Below, piece by piece: positions 54,135-63,302 of a DNA stretch of 64,000 bases. Source of the DNA: Streptomyces djakartensis (GTDB taxonomy: Bacteria; Actinomycetota; Actinomycetes; Streptomycetales; Streptomycetaceae). Every line of letters begins with the position of its first letter. Within the stretch, counting starts at the first letter, position 1. Made by a program: the position numbers and the translations under genes. Location of the stretch: positions 124,001 to 188,000 of the forward strand of contig NZ_BMWE01000001.1 in assembly GCF_014651075.1 (NCBI RefSeq), read 5' to 3'. The notes below the pieces were generated by a model that saw only the letters and a program-made list of their open reading frames with translations, ran no database searches and was not told the origin of the DNA.

Positions 54135-54842
54135 TCACTTGTCCTTCGCGAGTTCGTACGTCCGGTCCTGCTCCGGGACGGATGTGTCGCCGCCGGGCGC
54201 GACGAGGGCGAGGCGGACGCGCTCGGCGAACGACTCGGCGTAGGTGAGGCGCTGGGCGTCGAGGGCGGACAGCGCGAAGGTGATGGGGACGGCGTCGGTG
54301 GGCTGCCGGTCGCGGTTGCTCTCGTCGGGCTTCAGCGCGGTCAGTTCGCCGACGTCGAGGACCTTGGCGTTGGTCACGATGATCTTCGACTGATCGGGGT
54401 CCCCCTCGCGCCTGCCCTCGAAGGTGGCGTAGACGTTGACCGAGGAGCCGGGCGTGATCTTGCCGGCCACACCGGTGGCCGCGTCGATCATGATGGCGAC
54501 CTCCTGCTGGCCCGGCCTCAGGGCCGGCCGGCGCACGATCATGTCGGACTGGAGCAGGGAGCCCGCCCGCAGAGTGGTGACGGCGATCTTGCCCTGGATG
54601 TCCCGCAGGTCGGTGACCGCGTTCTCCGACAGCCACCGTTCGGGCATCTTGATCTTCTCGAACTGGCCCGTGGTGAGGGTGGTGTAGGGCGGGACCTCGG
54701 ACTTCAGCCGGTAGGCGGTGACCTCGGGGCCGACCTTGGACTCGACGTCGCTGATGACGGAGAGCACGCCGGCGAAGGCGCCGAGGGCGCAGAGGACCGA
54801 CAGGAGCAGGAGAATCACGCCGCGGCGCTGACGGGAGTTCAT
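54135..54842 (-). CDS. CpaB/RcpC-like Tad protein
   Basis: 235 residues: N-terminal membrane helix (about 9-29, VILLLLSVLCALGAFAGVLS) and an SAF/beta-clip domain with SEVPPYTTLTTGQFEKI and VAIMIDAATGVAGKITPGSSVNV. In Gram-negative Tad systems RcpC is linked to the secretin; here the cell has no outer membrane, so the domain may contact the wall. Confidence 0.9.
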   Translation of the reverse strand: MNSRQRRGVILLLLSVLCALGAFAGVLSVISDVESKVGPEVTAYRLKSEVPPYTTLTTGQFEKIKMPERWLSENAVTDLRDIQGKIAVTTLRAGSLLQSDMIVRRPALRPGQQEVAIMIDAATGVAGKITPGSSVNVYATFEGRREGDPDQSKIIVTNAKVLDVGELTALKPDESNRDRQPTDAVPITFALSALDAQRLTYAESFAERVRLALVAPGGDTSVPEQDRTYELAKDK

Positions 54843-54912
54843 GAACCGTGCAACCTCGTTGGGGGTATCGGTCGAGCGGGATCGGAGCAGTGCTGACGAG
54901 CGGTGCCAGGGC

Positions 54913-55779
54913 TCACCCGACGGCCGTTCGGCTCTCTAGCTGTGCGCGGGGCGGACCGGCGGGGTCGGGTGGCCCGGCCGAGCAGAAGACGCAGCGGTCG
55001 CCGATGACGTCGATGCCGCACCAGTGGCAGTTGCCGCGCCGCACGGAGGCGACCAGTTGGTAGAGGACCGGGAGGTCGGGCAGGTAGCTGCAGAACTCGA
55101 TCAGTTTGCCGGTGCCCCACCAGCCGGGCGACTCCGCGGGCAGCGGGACCTCGCGCAGTCCCTGCGCCTTCCAGGACGGGGCGAGGGTGCCGGTGACCCA
55201 GTCGGACTGGAGCTGCCCCCTGGCGACCAGCATCCGGGTGGCGAACTCGGGTCCGGGCAGGGCCGCTTCGGGGGTGATCCTGACGAGTCGCGGCTCGGGG
55301 TGGGCGAGGACGCCGAACTGACTGCCGGGGAGCCAGGACTTGGCGTGCGAGGTCAGGCCGACGGGGACGCGGTCGAGCCGGGCGACGGAGTTGAGGAGCG
55401 CACCGGCGTGGATGTAGTGGACGAGCAGCCGGCCGGCCGAGGCGAGTACGCCCGGGCTGATGTCGCAGGACGCGAGCTGTCTCAACTGGCGTGCCAGGAC
55501 CGCGGTCGCGAGGGGAGGCAGGTCGGGCCGGAAGAGGGCGATGCGGTCGCTCTCCAGGAGGGAGCGCAGGGTGTGGAGCCGTCGCCGCACGGCGGTGGGG
55601 GCGGCCGAGGAGCAGACCACGATGATGTGCCCGTGGTGCTCGACCAGGGTCTGCATCTCGGCGAGCGCGTGCTCCAGGGGGCGCTGGTCGACGTCCCGCA
55701 GTACGACGGCGGGCAGGGTGCGTTCGTCCTGTGGCGGCAGCGCCATGTCGGCACTGGTCACGGCAATGGCAGTTGGCAC
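54913..55779 (-). CDS. Tad-locus hypothetical with C-terminal zinc ribbon
   Basis: 288 residues from the GTG at 55779 (GGGGAG six bases upstream). The bulk is helical with no family that I recognise. The C-terminus has CHWC and CVFC ten residues apart (NCHWCGIDVIGDRCVFC), a zinc ribbon. It is the first gene of the Tad cluster, 70 bp before cpaB, on the same strand, so a regulatory or assembly role is likely but unproven. Confidence 0.65.
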   Translation of the reverse strand: MPTAIAVTSADMALPPQDERTLPAVVLRDVDQRPLEHALAEMQTLVEHHGHIIVVCSSAAPTAVRRRLHTLRSLLESDRIALFRPDLPPLATAVLARQLRQLASCDISPGVLASAGRLLVHYIHAGALLNSVARLDRVPVGLTSHAKSWLPGSQFGVLAHPEPRLVRITPEAALPGPEFATRMLVARGQLQSDWVTGTLAPSWKAQGLREVPLPAESPGWWGTGKLIEFCSYLPDLPVLYQLVASVRRGNCHWCGIDVIGDRCVFCSAGPPDPAGPPRAQLESRTAVG

Positions 55780-56102
55780 GCGCAGCTCCCCGATTCCCCT
55801 TGCCGTCGGCGCGCCGGGTTGCTCCGGCACTCCTTCGCGACTTCACTGCGTGACTACCTCAGCACTGTATCCACGGCCCTGTGAGCGGAGAACAGCGTTT
55901 GTGTAGCTCGTGAGGAACTGCCGTCGCACAAGATGCGCCAAACCGGGGCAGCCCGAGCATCTCGCCGCAGCCGCGAAACCTGTCGGGATGTGCGCGGTGC
56001 CGCCCGGACGCGTGTGGGTGAGCAGTTGGCGGAACCTCAGGACGCTGGAAAGGGGGGAGGCGACTTCCTCTGATGGATCGACATCGATCTCGTCGACCGG
56101 CC
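55780..56102 (-). promoter_or_regulatory. Presumed promoter region of the Tad cluster
   Basis: 323 bp between the histidine-phosphatase stop and the first Tad-cluster gene, both on the minus strand. The part nearest the Tad gene has a TACAGT -10-like box at about 55866-55871 on the minus strand, but no clear -35. No gene is supported: the overlapping frames have weak third-position bias and no good start. Confidence 0.35.
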
Positions 56103-56726
56103 TCAGACGTGGAGCTCCGGCGGGAAGCCGGTCCAGCGGAGTTCGGCGGGGAGGTGGCCGGTGTCGTTGAAGAGGAGGACCGCCGGGGGACGGTCGGGTG
56201 TGTAGCGGATGACGGTCAGGGCCGCGTTGGCGTGGTTGATGCCCAGCCATCGCCACTTCGGTGCGTCGAGGGCGGCTCGGATGAGCCAGCCGGCGAGGAA
56301 GTTGTGGGTGACGACCAGCTCGTGCCGCGGTTCGTCTCCGACGACGGTCCCGGTGAACTCTGCGAGTGCCGCCGCCGCGAGCCGGGGGCCCTGCTCGCGT
56401 TCCTCGGCGGTGAACCGATGCAGGAACTCCATCCAGGCGTCGGCCGCCTCATGCGGCAGTTCCTCGCGTGCCGGCAGGTAGGGAAGGTAGTCGCCGGCAG
56501 CTTCGGAGCGACGGCAGGGAACTCCGTCGAGCTGCTCACCGACGAGCCGTGCGGTCTGTTCGGCGCGGGCGAGCGGGCCGTGGTGGATCGCCGCCAGCGG
56601 AACCCCGCGGAGCCGCTGCCCCAGCAGGGCGGCCTGACGACGGCCCGTATCCGTCAACTCGCTCTCGTCCGGCGATGCCTCGCCGTGACGGGCGAGATAC
56701 AGGTAGCGGGCGGCGGTACCGGTCAT
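56103..56726 (-). CDS. Histidine phosphatase (phosphoglycerate mutase-like)
   Basis: 207 residues from the ATG at 56726 (GAAGGACG upstream). Phospho-His in LYLARHGE, Arg in GPLARAEQTARL, and the second His in VVTHNFLAGWLIRAALD. A branch-1 histidine phosphatase whose substrate (small phospho-metabolite or phosphoprotein) is unknown. It reads in the same direction as the Tad cluster but is separated from it by 323 bp. Confidence 0.9.
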   Translation of the reverse strand: MTGTAARYLYLARHGEASPDESELTDTGRRQAALLGQRLRGVPLAAIHHGPLARAEQTARLVGEQLDGVPCRRSEAAGDYLPYLPAREELPHEAADAWMEFLHRFTAEEREQGPRLAAAALAEFTGTVVGDEPRHELVVTHNFLAGWLIRAALDAPKWRWLGINHANAALTVIRYTPDRPPAVLLFNDTGHLPAELRWTGFPPELHV

Positions 56727-56841
56727 GGATGCGTCCTTCAGAAGTCGATCTTGCGGATTTCTGGAAGGACGCCGACCCACGCGGACCGGTTCCAGGAAGC
56801 CGGAGTGCGGCCTGGCCAGGGGCACGCACCGCGGCTCGCTC

Positions 56842-57255
56842 TCACCCCGCCGGACGGTAGTGGCCGAGCACCCAGGCCAGCTGCGGGAACCACTCCTGGA
56901 GCCGTGACCTGGGCTTGGCCGCCACCACGCACTCGAAGAACCGGCCGTCCAGGTGGATCACGGCGACCATCAGCGCCTTGCCGTCCGGGCTCGCCTGGTA
57001 GTGGACGCTGCGGATCTCCGGCCAGCGGAACTCGATGGGCCGGCCGGACACCTCGAAGGCGACGCCGGATGCGTCGACGACGACCGCGTTGCGTTTGTCG
57101 ACGGCCAGGAAGTCAGGGCCGGCGGGCCCCGGTGGGGGCGCGGCGGGGACCTGGGCGTACGGCTGCTGCATCGGCGCGTACGGAGGCGGCGCGGGCGCGT
57201 ACTGCGGCGGGGGCGGGCCGAAACCGGGGCCGGGTGCCGGGTGCTGCTGGGTCAT
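56842..57255 (-). CDS. Proline-rich hypothetical protein
   Basis: 137 residues. The N-terminal 45 residues are Pro/Gln/Tyr/Ala-rich (PPPPQYAPAPPPYAPMQQPYA), likely disordered. The remainder looks like a small beta domain with RNAVVVDASGVAFEVSGRPIEF and GKALMVAVIHLDGRFFECVV. I do not recognise a family; a similar layout is frequent in actinobacterial proteins of unknown role. Confidence 0.6.
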   Translation of the reverse strand: MTQQHPAPGPGFGPPPPQYAPAPPPYAPMQQPYAQVPAAPPPGPAGPDFLAVDKRNAVVVDASGVAFEVSGRPIEFRWPEIRSVHYQASPDGKALMVAVIHLDGRFFECVVAAKPRSRLQEWFPQLAWVLGHYRPAG

Positions 57256-57360
57256 CCGTCGGGTCCTCAGTCCTCGTGGTCGCCGGGAGCGTGATCGCCG
57301 TGAGCGGCTGGTGCTGTGACATTCTCCCCGCGCGCCCGGTCCCTGGTGCCGCGGCAGGCA

Positions 57361-58677
57361 CTAGAAGAACTCCCCCCACGGCTGGTCCCAGATCTGCTTC
57401 ACGCACAGGACCAGGAACAGCAGCCCCGCCACGGCGAGCATCGCGTTGCTCACCAGGCCGTTGCGCCACTCCCGTGGTGTACGGGAGGAGTTCAGGAGCC
57501 AGATCAGGGTGCCGGCGAGGAACGGCATGAAGGCCGCGCCCAGGACGCCGTAGATGATGACCAGGCGGAAGGGCTGGCCCTGGAAGAGCAGGACCATGGG
57601 CGGGAAGGTCAGCCAGAGCAGGTAGGCGCGGAAGGGCCAGGAGCGTTCGCGGGTCCCCGAGGCGACGGCCTCGCCCTTGGCCTGCCCCTTGCCGGACAGC
57701 CGGGCCACGAAGTCGGCGAACATCAGGCTCACGCCGTGCCAGACGCCGATCAGCGAGGTGAAGGACGTGGCGAAGAAGCCGATCAGGAAGAACTTCGCCG
57801 TGGCCGCGCCGTACTCCGCCTCCAGGATGTCGGCCAGCTGGACCAGGCCCTTGTCGCCGCTCGCGATCGCGATGTTCGCCGAGTGCAGGAGCTCCGCGCC
57901 GACGAAGAGCATGGCGATCACGAAGATGCCCGTGGTGGCGTAGGCGACGCGGTTGTCGAGGCGCATGACCTTCATCCAGCCGGTGTCGGTCCAGCCCTTG
58001 GCGTTGACCCAGTAGCCGTACGCGGCGAGCGTGATGGTGCCGCCCACGCCGCCGATCAGGCCCAGCGTGTTGAGGATGGAGTCCTTCTCGTCGGGCAGCA
58101 CCGGCAGGAGGCCGGCGAAGGCGTCGGGCAGGTTCGGGGTGACCCGGATCGCCAGGTACACCGTCACCACGAACATGACGCCCACCAGGACCGTCATGAC
58201 CTTCTCGAACACCGAGTACTTGTTGAACCAGACGAAGACCAAACCGACCAGGCCGCAGGCGATGCCCCACCACTTCAGGTCCATCACGTCCGGGAACAGC
58301 GCCTGCAGCGGCAGCGCGCTGGACGACATCGCCGCCGCGCCGTAGACGAAGCCCCAGACCACGACGTACACGGCGAAGAACCATGTGGTCCAGCGGCCGA
58401 GGCTCGCCCAGCCGTCGAACAGGGTGCGGCCCGTGGACAGGTGCCAGCGGCCCGCCGCCTCGGCGAGCGAGATCTTCACCAGGCAGCCGACGACCGCCGC
58501 CCACAGGAGGGTGTATCCGAAGTTGCTGCCGGCGATGAGGGTGGCGACCAGGTCTCCGGCGCCGACGCCGGTCGCTGCGACGACGATGCCGGGCCCGATG
58601 TACTTCCAGCTCGCCTTACGGGGCTGTACCTGTCCGGGCGCGTCGTGGTCCGTGGTGTTTCCCGTGGTGTCCGCCAT
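57361..58677 (-). CDS. Nramp-family-like transporter lacking canonical metal motifs
   Basis: 438 residues, about eleven helices. The first repeat reads GPGIVVAATGVGAGDLVATLIAG where Nramp proteins have the DPGN metal-binding turn, so the Asp and Asn ligands are replaced. The counterpart of the MPH motif in TM6 (TTGIFVIAMLFVGAELL) has no matching Met-Pro-His. The family fold and length are otherwise right. A non-divalent substrate or a changed mechanism is likely. Mg- or Al-type relatives also vary at these sites, but in different ways. Confidence 0.8.
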   Translation of the reverse strand: MADTTGNTTDHDAPGQVQPRKASWKYIGPGIVVAATGVGAGDLVATLIAGSNFGYTLLWAAVVGCLVKISLAEAAGRWHLSTGRTLFDGWASLGRWTTWFFAVYVVVWGFVYGAAAMSSSALPLQALFPDVMDLKWWGIACGLVGLVFVWFNKYSVFEKVMTVLVGVMFVVTVYLAIRVTPNLPDAFAGLLPVLPDEKDSILNTLGLIGGVGGTITLAAYGYWVNAKGWTDTGWMKVMRLDNRVAYATTGIFVIAMLFVGAELLHSANIAIASGDKGLVQLADILEAEYGAATAKFFLIGFFATSFTSLIGVWHGVSLMFADFVARLSGKGQAKGEAVASGTRERSWPFRAYLLWLTFPPMVLLFQGQPFRLVIIYGVLGAAFMPFLAGTLIWLLNSSRTPREWRNGLVSNAMLAVAGLLFLVLCVKQIWDQPWGEFF

Positions 58678-58734
58678 GCAGATCAAGAAACCGCAAGGGG
58701 CCCGAGCCGACAAGAGGGCGCGGCGGGAATCACC

Positions 58735-59217
58735 CTAGGGCTGTCGTCCGCCGCAGCCGTCCGACCCACAGGTGCCGAGTTCGAACCACACCGTCTTGCC
58801 CGGCCCTTCCCGGTGGCAGCCCCAGCGCTGGGCGAGCGCGTCCACCAGGAACATGCCACGGCCGTTCTCCGCGGTGCCCGCGTCCAGTACCCGCGGCACC
58901 CGGGGCTCGGTGTCGGAGACCTCGCAGCGCAGTACGCCGTGTGCGGCGAAGAGGGTGAGGCGGAAGCGGCTTCTGGCGTGCACCGTCGCGTTGGCGGCCA
59001 GTTCGCCGACGAGCAGTTCGGCCACGTCCGCCACGTCACCGCGCTCGGCGAGCCCCCAGTCCTCCAACTGCCTGCGCACGTCCGCACGTGCCTCCCGCAC
59101 GGCTAAGGCGTTGGGGGCGTACTCGACACTCAGGTGGCCCGCTCCCAGGGGTGGTTGCGGGAACGGTCCGGAGTCGGCGTCGGGGTCCGGGAGGCGTCGC
59201 CCGGAGAGTCGCAGCAT
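58735..59217 (-). CDS. RsbW-like ATP-binding anti-sigma type protein
   Basis: 160 residues of HATPase_c type: VGELAANATVHA (N box), GRGMFLVDALAQRWG (G1/G2) and GKTVWFEL. Streptomycetes encode many; they inhibit sigma factors or phosphorylate anti-anti-sigma factors. It is next to a MEDS-type sensor of related function. Confidence 0.9.
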   Translation of the reverse strand: MLRLSGRRLPDPDADSGPFPQPPLGAGHLSVEYAPNALAVREARADVRRQLEDWGLAERGDVADVAELLVGELAANATVHARSRFRLTLFAAHGVLRCEVSDTEPRVPRVLDAGTAENGRGMFLVDALAQRWGCHREGPGKTVWFELGTCGSDGCGGRQP

Positions 59218-59324
59218 GCGTCCAGGGTGACCCGGGGGGTGGTCCGGCGCAGGGGGAGGACTACCTGATCCCCTACCCGCTCGTGCAGGTGGGGGCCGCG
59301 CGCAGGGCGGGCATCAGAAGGACC

Positions 59325-60245
59325 CTAGGCGTACTGGAGGCGGACCGTGGCGCCCTCGGCGTCGTCGCGGATGTCGACGTACGCGCAGACCTGGCGGGCG
59401 TACCACAGGCCGGGCCCGGGCTCCTGGCCGGTGGCCGGCGGCGGGACGAAACCGGCGAGGGGGTCGCCGACCGGGCGGGCCGAGCGCAGTTCGCACACGC
59501 AGGCGGGCGCCTCCCCCCACAGCAGGGCGGTGCCGTCCAGCGGTGCCAGGGCCGCCGCTGTCTCGGTGACGGCCGTGGCGAACAACTCGGCGTCGGCGGC
59601 GGGAAGTCCCCGGGCTTCCGCCCAGGCCCGCACGGCGGTGGAGTGCGGCTCGGCCAGGGGCTGCGCGTCTGCCGGGGGCAGCGGCAGGGGCACGGCGTCG
59701 AGTTCCGCGGTGAGCCGCGTGGGCTCCTCGTAGACGTCCGTGCCGGGGTGGGCGCGGCGGGCCGTGGCGACGACGGCGGGCCCCGCGGTGCGGGTGTCGT
59801 ACGCGCACAGGACGGTCGTGGCCAGGGGGGCGAAGAGGAGGTTGGCGAGGGCCTCGTAGCGGATCCACTCGGTGGTCTCGCGTGCGGAGCGGCCGGCGCG
59901 CCCGCTCCAGACGGGCTCCATGAGGAAGTGGATCCGGCCGCCGGGGCCCGCGTGGCCGGTGACGTGGGCGGCGGCCCGGGCGATAGCGTTGGCGGCGGAG
60001 CCGGTGTACCAGTCGGTGTGCGGGACGCAGACGACGTCCTTCGCGTCACGGCCGAGGGCGTCCCGCAGGAGGTCCAGGTTGCGGGGGTCGCAGATGGCGA
60101 CGGGCGGTGGTTCGCCGGCGGCGGTGAGGCCTTCGCCGAGGAAGGGCAGGGCGGCGGCCACGAAGTCGTCGTCGGAGTCGAAGACGGTCATGCGGTGGTC
60201 GAACGCGGCGGGCTCGGCGGGCTCGGCGGGTTGTCGGATCTTCAT
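59325..60245 (-). CDS. MEDS-domain sensor fused to an anti-sigma ATPase-like domain
   Basis: 306 residues. The MEDS (methanogen/methylotroph, DcmR-type sensory) domain covers about 15-165 with FDHRMTVFDSDDDFVAAALPFL, AICDPRNLDLLRDAL and the conserved YDTRTAG region. The C-terminal third (about 195-305) resembles a HATPase_c domain with AVTETAAALAP and a final YARQVCAYVDIRDDAEGATVRLQ (two segments). Streptomyces proteins of this type sense a ligand and control a sigma factor. Confidence 0.85.
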   Translation of the reverse strand: MKIRQPAEPAEPAAFDHRMTVFDSDDDFVAAALPFLGEGLTAAGEPPPVAICDPRNLDLLRDALGRDAKDVVCVPHTDWYTGSAANAIARAAAHVTGHAGPGGRIHFLMEPVWSGRAGRSARETTEWIRYEALANLLFAPLATTVLCAYDTRTAGPAVVATARRAHPGTDVYEEPTRLTAELDAVPLPLPPADAQPLAEPHSTAVRAWAEARGLPAADAELFATAVTETAAALAPLDGTALLWGEAPACVCELRSARPVGDPLAGFVPPPATGQEPGPGLWYARQVCAYVDIRDDAEGATVRLQYA

Positions 60246-60296
60246 GTGGTCCCTCCGGGATGTGGGCGGGTTCGCCAGGGTCCGCGTGGGGGGCGG

Positions 60297-63200
60297 TCAG
60301 CGCTGTGCTGTCACCCAGGCGGCGATCTGGCTGCGGTTGCTGAAGCCGAGCTTGCCGAGGATGCGCTCCACGTGGCCTTCGGCGGTGCGGCGGGCGATCA
60401 CCAGCCGGTCGGCGATCTGCTGGTTGGCGAGCCCTTCGGCGACGAGCCGGGCGACCTCGGTCTCGCGGGGGGTGAGGCGGACCGTGGTGTCGTCGTACGC
60501 GGTCGGGGACTCTCCGGGGTGCGGACGGGCCGGTTCCTGCAGGGCGTGGCCGACGAGGTCGGCGAAGCCGAGGGCGCCGCCTCGCCGGTGGGCCCGTTCG
60601 AACTCGTCCTGCCCCAGGGCCCGGGTGGCCCGCTCCTCGCTGTCCCGGCGTACGGAGTTCAGGGTGCGGGCGCCCCAGCGGGCGGCGTCGATGTCGGCCC
60701 AGACGCGGTCGGCGCCGCCGAGCAGCACGGCCGCGTCCCGGTGGGCGCCGCGGGCGGTGGCGACGGCCGCGAGCAGGTCGAGGGTGAGGGCGATGCCGAT
60801 GACGTCGTGGACGGCGAGCATCAGGCGCAGGGCCTGCCGGGCGTGCCGCTCGGACCGGGGCAGGTCGCCGCGCACGGTGTGCGCGAGGGCGAGCATGTGC
60901 AGCACATAGGACCGTACCCACTGCTCCTCGTGCCGCTCGCACAGCCGCAGCGCTCTCTCGCACACCGCGACGGCACGGTCGGCCTCGCCCAGGAAGCCCA
61001 GCGCGCAGGCGAGTTGAACCTGGTCGAAGCCCAAGAGACTCAGGTGCTGGCCGGGCACGGGGCCGCGGGCGACGGTGGTCTCGAAGTGTTTCAGCGCGCC
61101 CGGCAGGTCGTCGCCGAACAGCTTCAGGAGGCCGAGGACGTGCTCGGCGTGGGCGGCCTCGGCGGCGTCGCCCAGTGCCCGGGCGAGGGCGAGGGCGGCC
61201 CCGGCGTCGCGGGAGCCGCGGGGGAGGTCCTGGGTGACGGCGGCCAGCAGCCCGGCGGCCCACAGTGCGCGGGCGCGTTCCCGGGTCGGCTCGGGCGCGG
61301 CGGCCAGGGCCCGGTCGAGCCAGTACAGTCCCTCGCGCGGTGCGCCGCAGGCGTGCCAGTAGAACCAGAGCGTGCCGGCGATCCGCAGTCCGGTGAGTTC
61401 CTCTCCGGGGGTGGAGAGGCTGAAGTCCAGGGCGGCGCGCAGGTTGTCGCGGTCGGCGCGCAGCCGTGCCACGGTCTCCGGCTGCCCTGGCCCGAACCAG
61501 CCGCGCTCACACTCCTGCACGCGCCGCAGCATCCAGTCCCGCTGCCGCCGCCGGGCGGCGTCCTCCTCCCCCGCGGTCCGCCGTAACTGCTCGAGTCCGT
61601 ACTCCCGCAGCGTGTCGAGCAGCCGGTACCGGACGCCGCCGGGGCCCGGCTCCCGGCACAGCACGGACTTGTCCACCAGCCCGGAGACGGCGTCGAGAAC
61701 GTCGTCGGCACGAAGGCCCGGAACGGGCCGGGCACACGGGGCGCCTCCGGCGACGAAGGCCGGGGACCGGTCCGGAACGCCCGGGGCGGGCACGGGCGGG
61801 ACCGGAACACCCGGACCGGACACCGCCGAAGGCCCCGCCACGCCGCCCTCACCGGGCCCCGGCAGACACGAGGCCAGGGCACCGGGGCCGGGCGCCGCCG
61901 AGGACCCCACCACGCCCCCGGCACCGGATCCCGGCAGGCCGGAGGGCAGGGCACCGGGGCCCGGCACCGGCAAGGGCGAGACCAGGGCACCCGAACCGGC
62001 TACCGGCAGATGCGGAGCGGGAACGCCCGGACCGGACACCGCCGAAGACCCCGCCACGCCGCCCTCACCGGGCCCCGGCGGGCGCGAGGCCGGGGTACCG
62101 GGGCCGGGATTGGGTGAGGGCGGTGGCGGCGCGATGGCGGGGATGCCTTCGAGGGGGATGTGCGTGGGCTCGGGGCGAGGCGAGGGCAGGGCGGCGAGGA
62201 CGTCGTCCGGCCGTGCTTCCCCCGTGCCGCCGTCGGGCGCCGGCAGCGTCACGGTTCCCGCGAGTGCCTGCGCGGCCCGGGTGCGTCGGCCGGGCGCCAC
62301 CGTCCGCACGGTCCCGTCGGCGGACCCGGCGGCGGGCTCCGGCAGGAGGCTCTCCGCCCGCGCCGGGCCGGATTCCCGCCCGGCGCCCGCCGTCCCGTGG
62401 TCGTCCGCGCACACCGCCTCCGCCGTCTCCAGGTCGAAGCCGCCGGCCAGGACCGACAGCCGGGCCCACACCAGCCGCTCGGGCCCGGTGCACAGGTCGT
62501 GGCTCCAGGCGACGGCCCCCCGCAGGGTCTGGTGGCGGGGCTGGGCCGCGGGGCTGCCGGTGGTGAGGAAGCGGTAACGGTCGTCGAGGCGGTCCAGCAG
62601 CTGGTCCACGTCGAGCACGCGCATGCGGACCGCGGCGAGTTCGATGGCGAGGGGCAGACCGTCCAGGCGGCGGCACAGGCGGGCCACGGACGCGAGGTTG
62701 CCGGGCGTGAGACGGAAGCCGGGGACGACCGCGGCGGCCCGGTCGGCGAAGAGCGTCAGGGCCGGATAGCCCTCGGCGGCGGACGGGTCGTCGTCCGGGT
62801 CGGGCACCGGCAGCGGCCGTACCTCCAGCAGGTGCTCCTCCGTGAGGCCGAGCCGGTGCCGGCTGGTGGCGAGGACACGGACCCCCTCGGTGCCGTGCAG
62901 CAGTGCCGCGGCCAGCCGCGCGCAGGCACCCGCCAGGTGCTCGCAGTTGTCGACGACCAGCAGCAGCCGCCGCTCCCGTACCTGCTCGACGAGGGCGTCC
63001 AGCGGCGGCTGGGCGGAGTGGTCGTGAAGTCCCAGCGCGTCGGCGGCGGCGAGGGGGACGAGCGCCGGGTCGTACAGCCCGGAGAGATGCACGAAGCGCA
63101 CGCCGTCCGGGAACGCCCGCTGCACACGGGCCGCGATGCGCGCGGCGAGCCGGGTCTTGCCGACGCCGCCCGGCCCGGTCAGTGTCACCAGCCGTGCCCG

Positions 63201-63302
63201 GGCCAGCAGTTCGCGGCCCTCGGTCAGTTCGCCACGCCGGTCGACGAAGCTGGTCGTCTCGACCGGCAGCTGGTTGTCCCGTCGTGGCGCTGATCCGCCC
63301 AT
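60297..63302 (-). CDS. Large LuxR-family regulator with ATPase and TPR domains
   Basis: 1001 residues from the ATG at 63302. N-terminal NTPase with Walker A TGPGGVGKTR (42-51) and Walker B LLLVVDNCEHL, a sensor/winged-helix region, a TPR-like helical section (about 630-900) and a C-terminal LuxR helix-turn-helix LTPRETEVARLVAEGLANQQI then VIARRTAEGHVERILGKLG. Between the NTPase and TPR parts lies an insert of about 200 residues of Pro/Gly/Ser/Ala repeats. Divergent from a secreted carboxypeptidase, which it may control. Confidence 0.9.
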   Translation of the reverse strand: MGGSAPRRDNQLPVETTSFVDRRGELTEGRELLARARLVTLTGPGGVGKTRLAARIAARVQRAFPDGVRFVHLSGLYDPALVPLAAADALGLHDHSAQPPLDALVEQVRERRLLLVVDNCEHLAGACARLAAALLHGTEGVRVLATSRHRLGLTEEHLLEVRPLPVPDPDDDPSAAEGYPALTLFADRAAAVVPGFRLTPGNLASVARLCRRLDGLPLAIELAAVRMRVLDVDQLLDRLDDRYRFLTTGSPAAQPRHQTLRGAVAWSHDLCTGPERLVWARLSVLAGGFDLETAEAVCADDHGTAGAGRESGPARAESLLPEPAAGSADGTVRTVAPGRRTRAAQALAGTVTLPAPDGGTGEARPDDVLAALPSPRPEPTHIPLEGIPAIAPPPPSPNPGPGTPASRPPGPGEGGVAGSSAVSGPGVPAPHLPVAGSGALVSPLPVPGPGALPSGLPGSGAGGVVGSSAAPGPGALASCLPGPGEGGVAGPSAVSGPGVPVPPVPAPGVPDRSPAFVAGGAPCARPVPGLRADDVLDAVSGLVDKSVLCREPGPGGVRYRLLDTLREYGLEQLRRTAGEEDAARRRQRDWMLRRVQECERGWFGPGQPETVARLRADRDNLRAALDFSLSTPGEELTGLRIAGTLWFYWHACGAPREGLYWLDRALAAAPEPTRERARALWAAGLLAAVTQDLPRGSRDAGAALALARALGDAAEAAHAEHVLGLLKLFGDDLPGALKHFETTVARGPVPGQHLSLLGFDQVQLACALGFLGEADRAVAVCERALRLCERHEEQWVRSYVLHMLALAHTVRGDLPRSERHARQALRLMLAVHDVIGIALTLDLLAAVATARGAHRDAAVLLGGADRVWADIDAARWGARTLNSVRRDSEERATRALGQDEFERAHRRGGALGFADLVGHALQEPARPHPGESPTAYDDTTVRLTPRETEVARLVAEGLANQQIADRLVIARRTAEGHVERILGKLGFSNRSQIAAWVTAQR
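61805..62107. repeat. Direct repeats encoding a low-complexity insert in the LuxR regulator
   Basis: Two ~87-bp segments (61805-61891 and 62021-62107) are near-identical (about seven mismatches by eye) and 216 bp, exactly 72 codons, apart, so the frame is kept. The DNA between has shorter related units. The encoded stretch is PGPGEGGVAGSSAVSGPG-like. Confidence 0.75.

Noticed and set aside
55843..56256. 137-codon minus-strand frame in the Tad promoter region
   Set aside because: Its first half is antisense-like, it has no start in the conserved-looking part, and third-position GC is only moderate.
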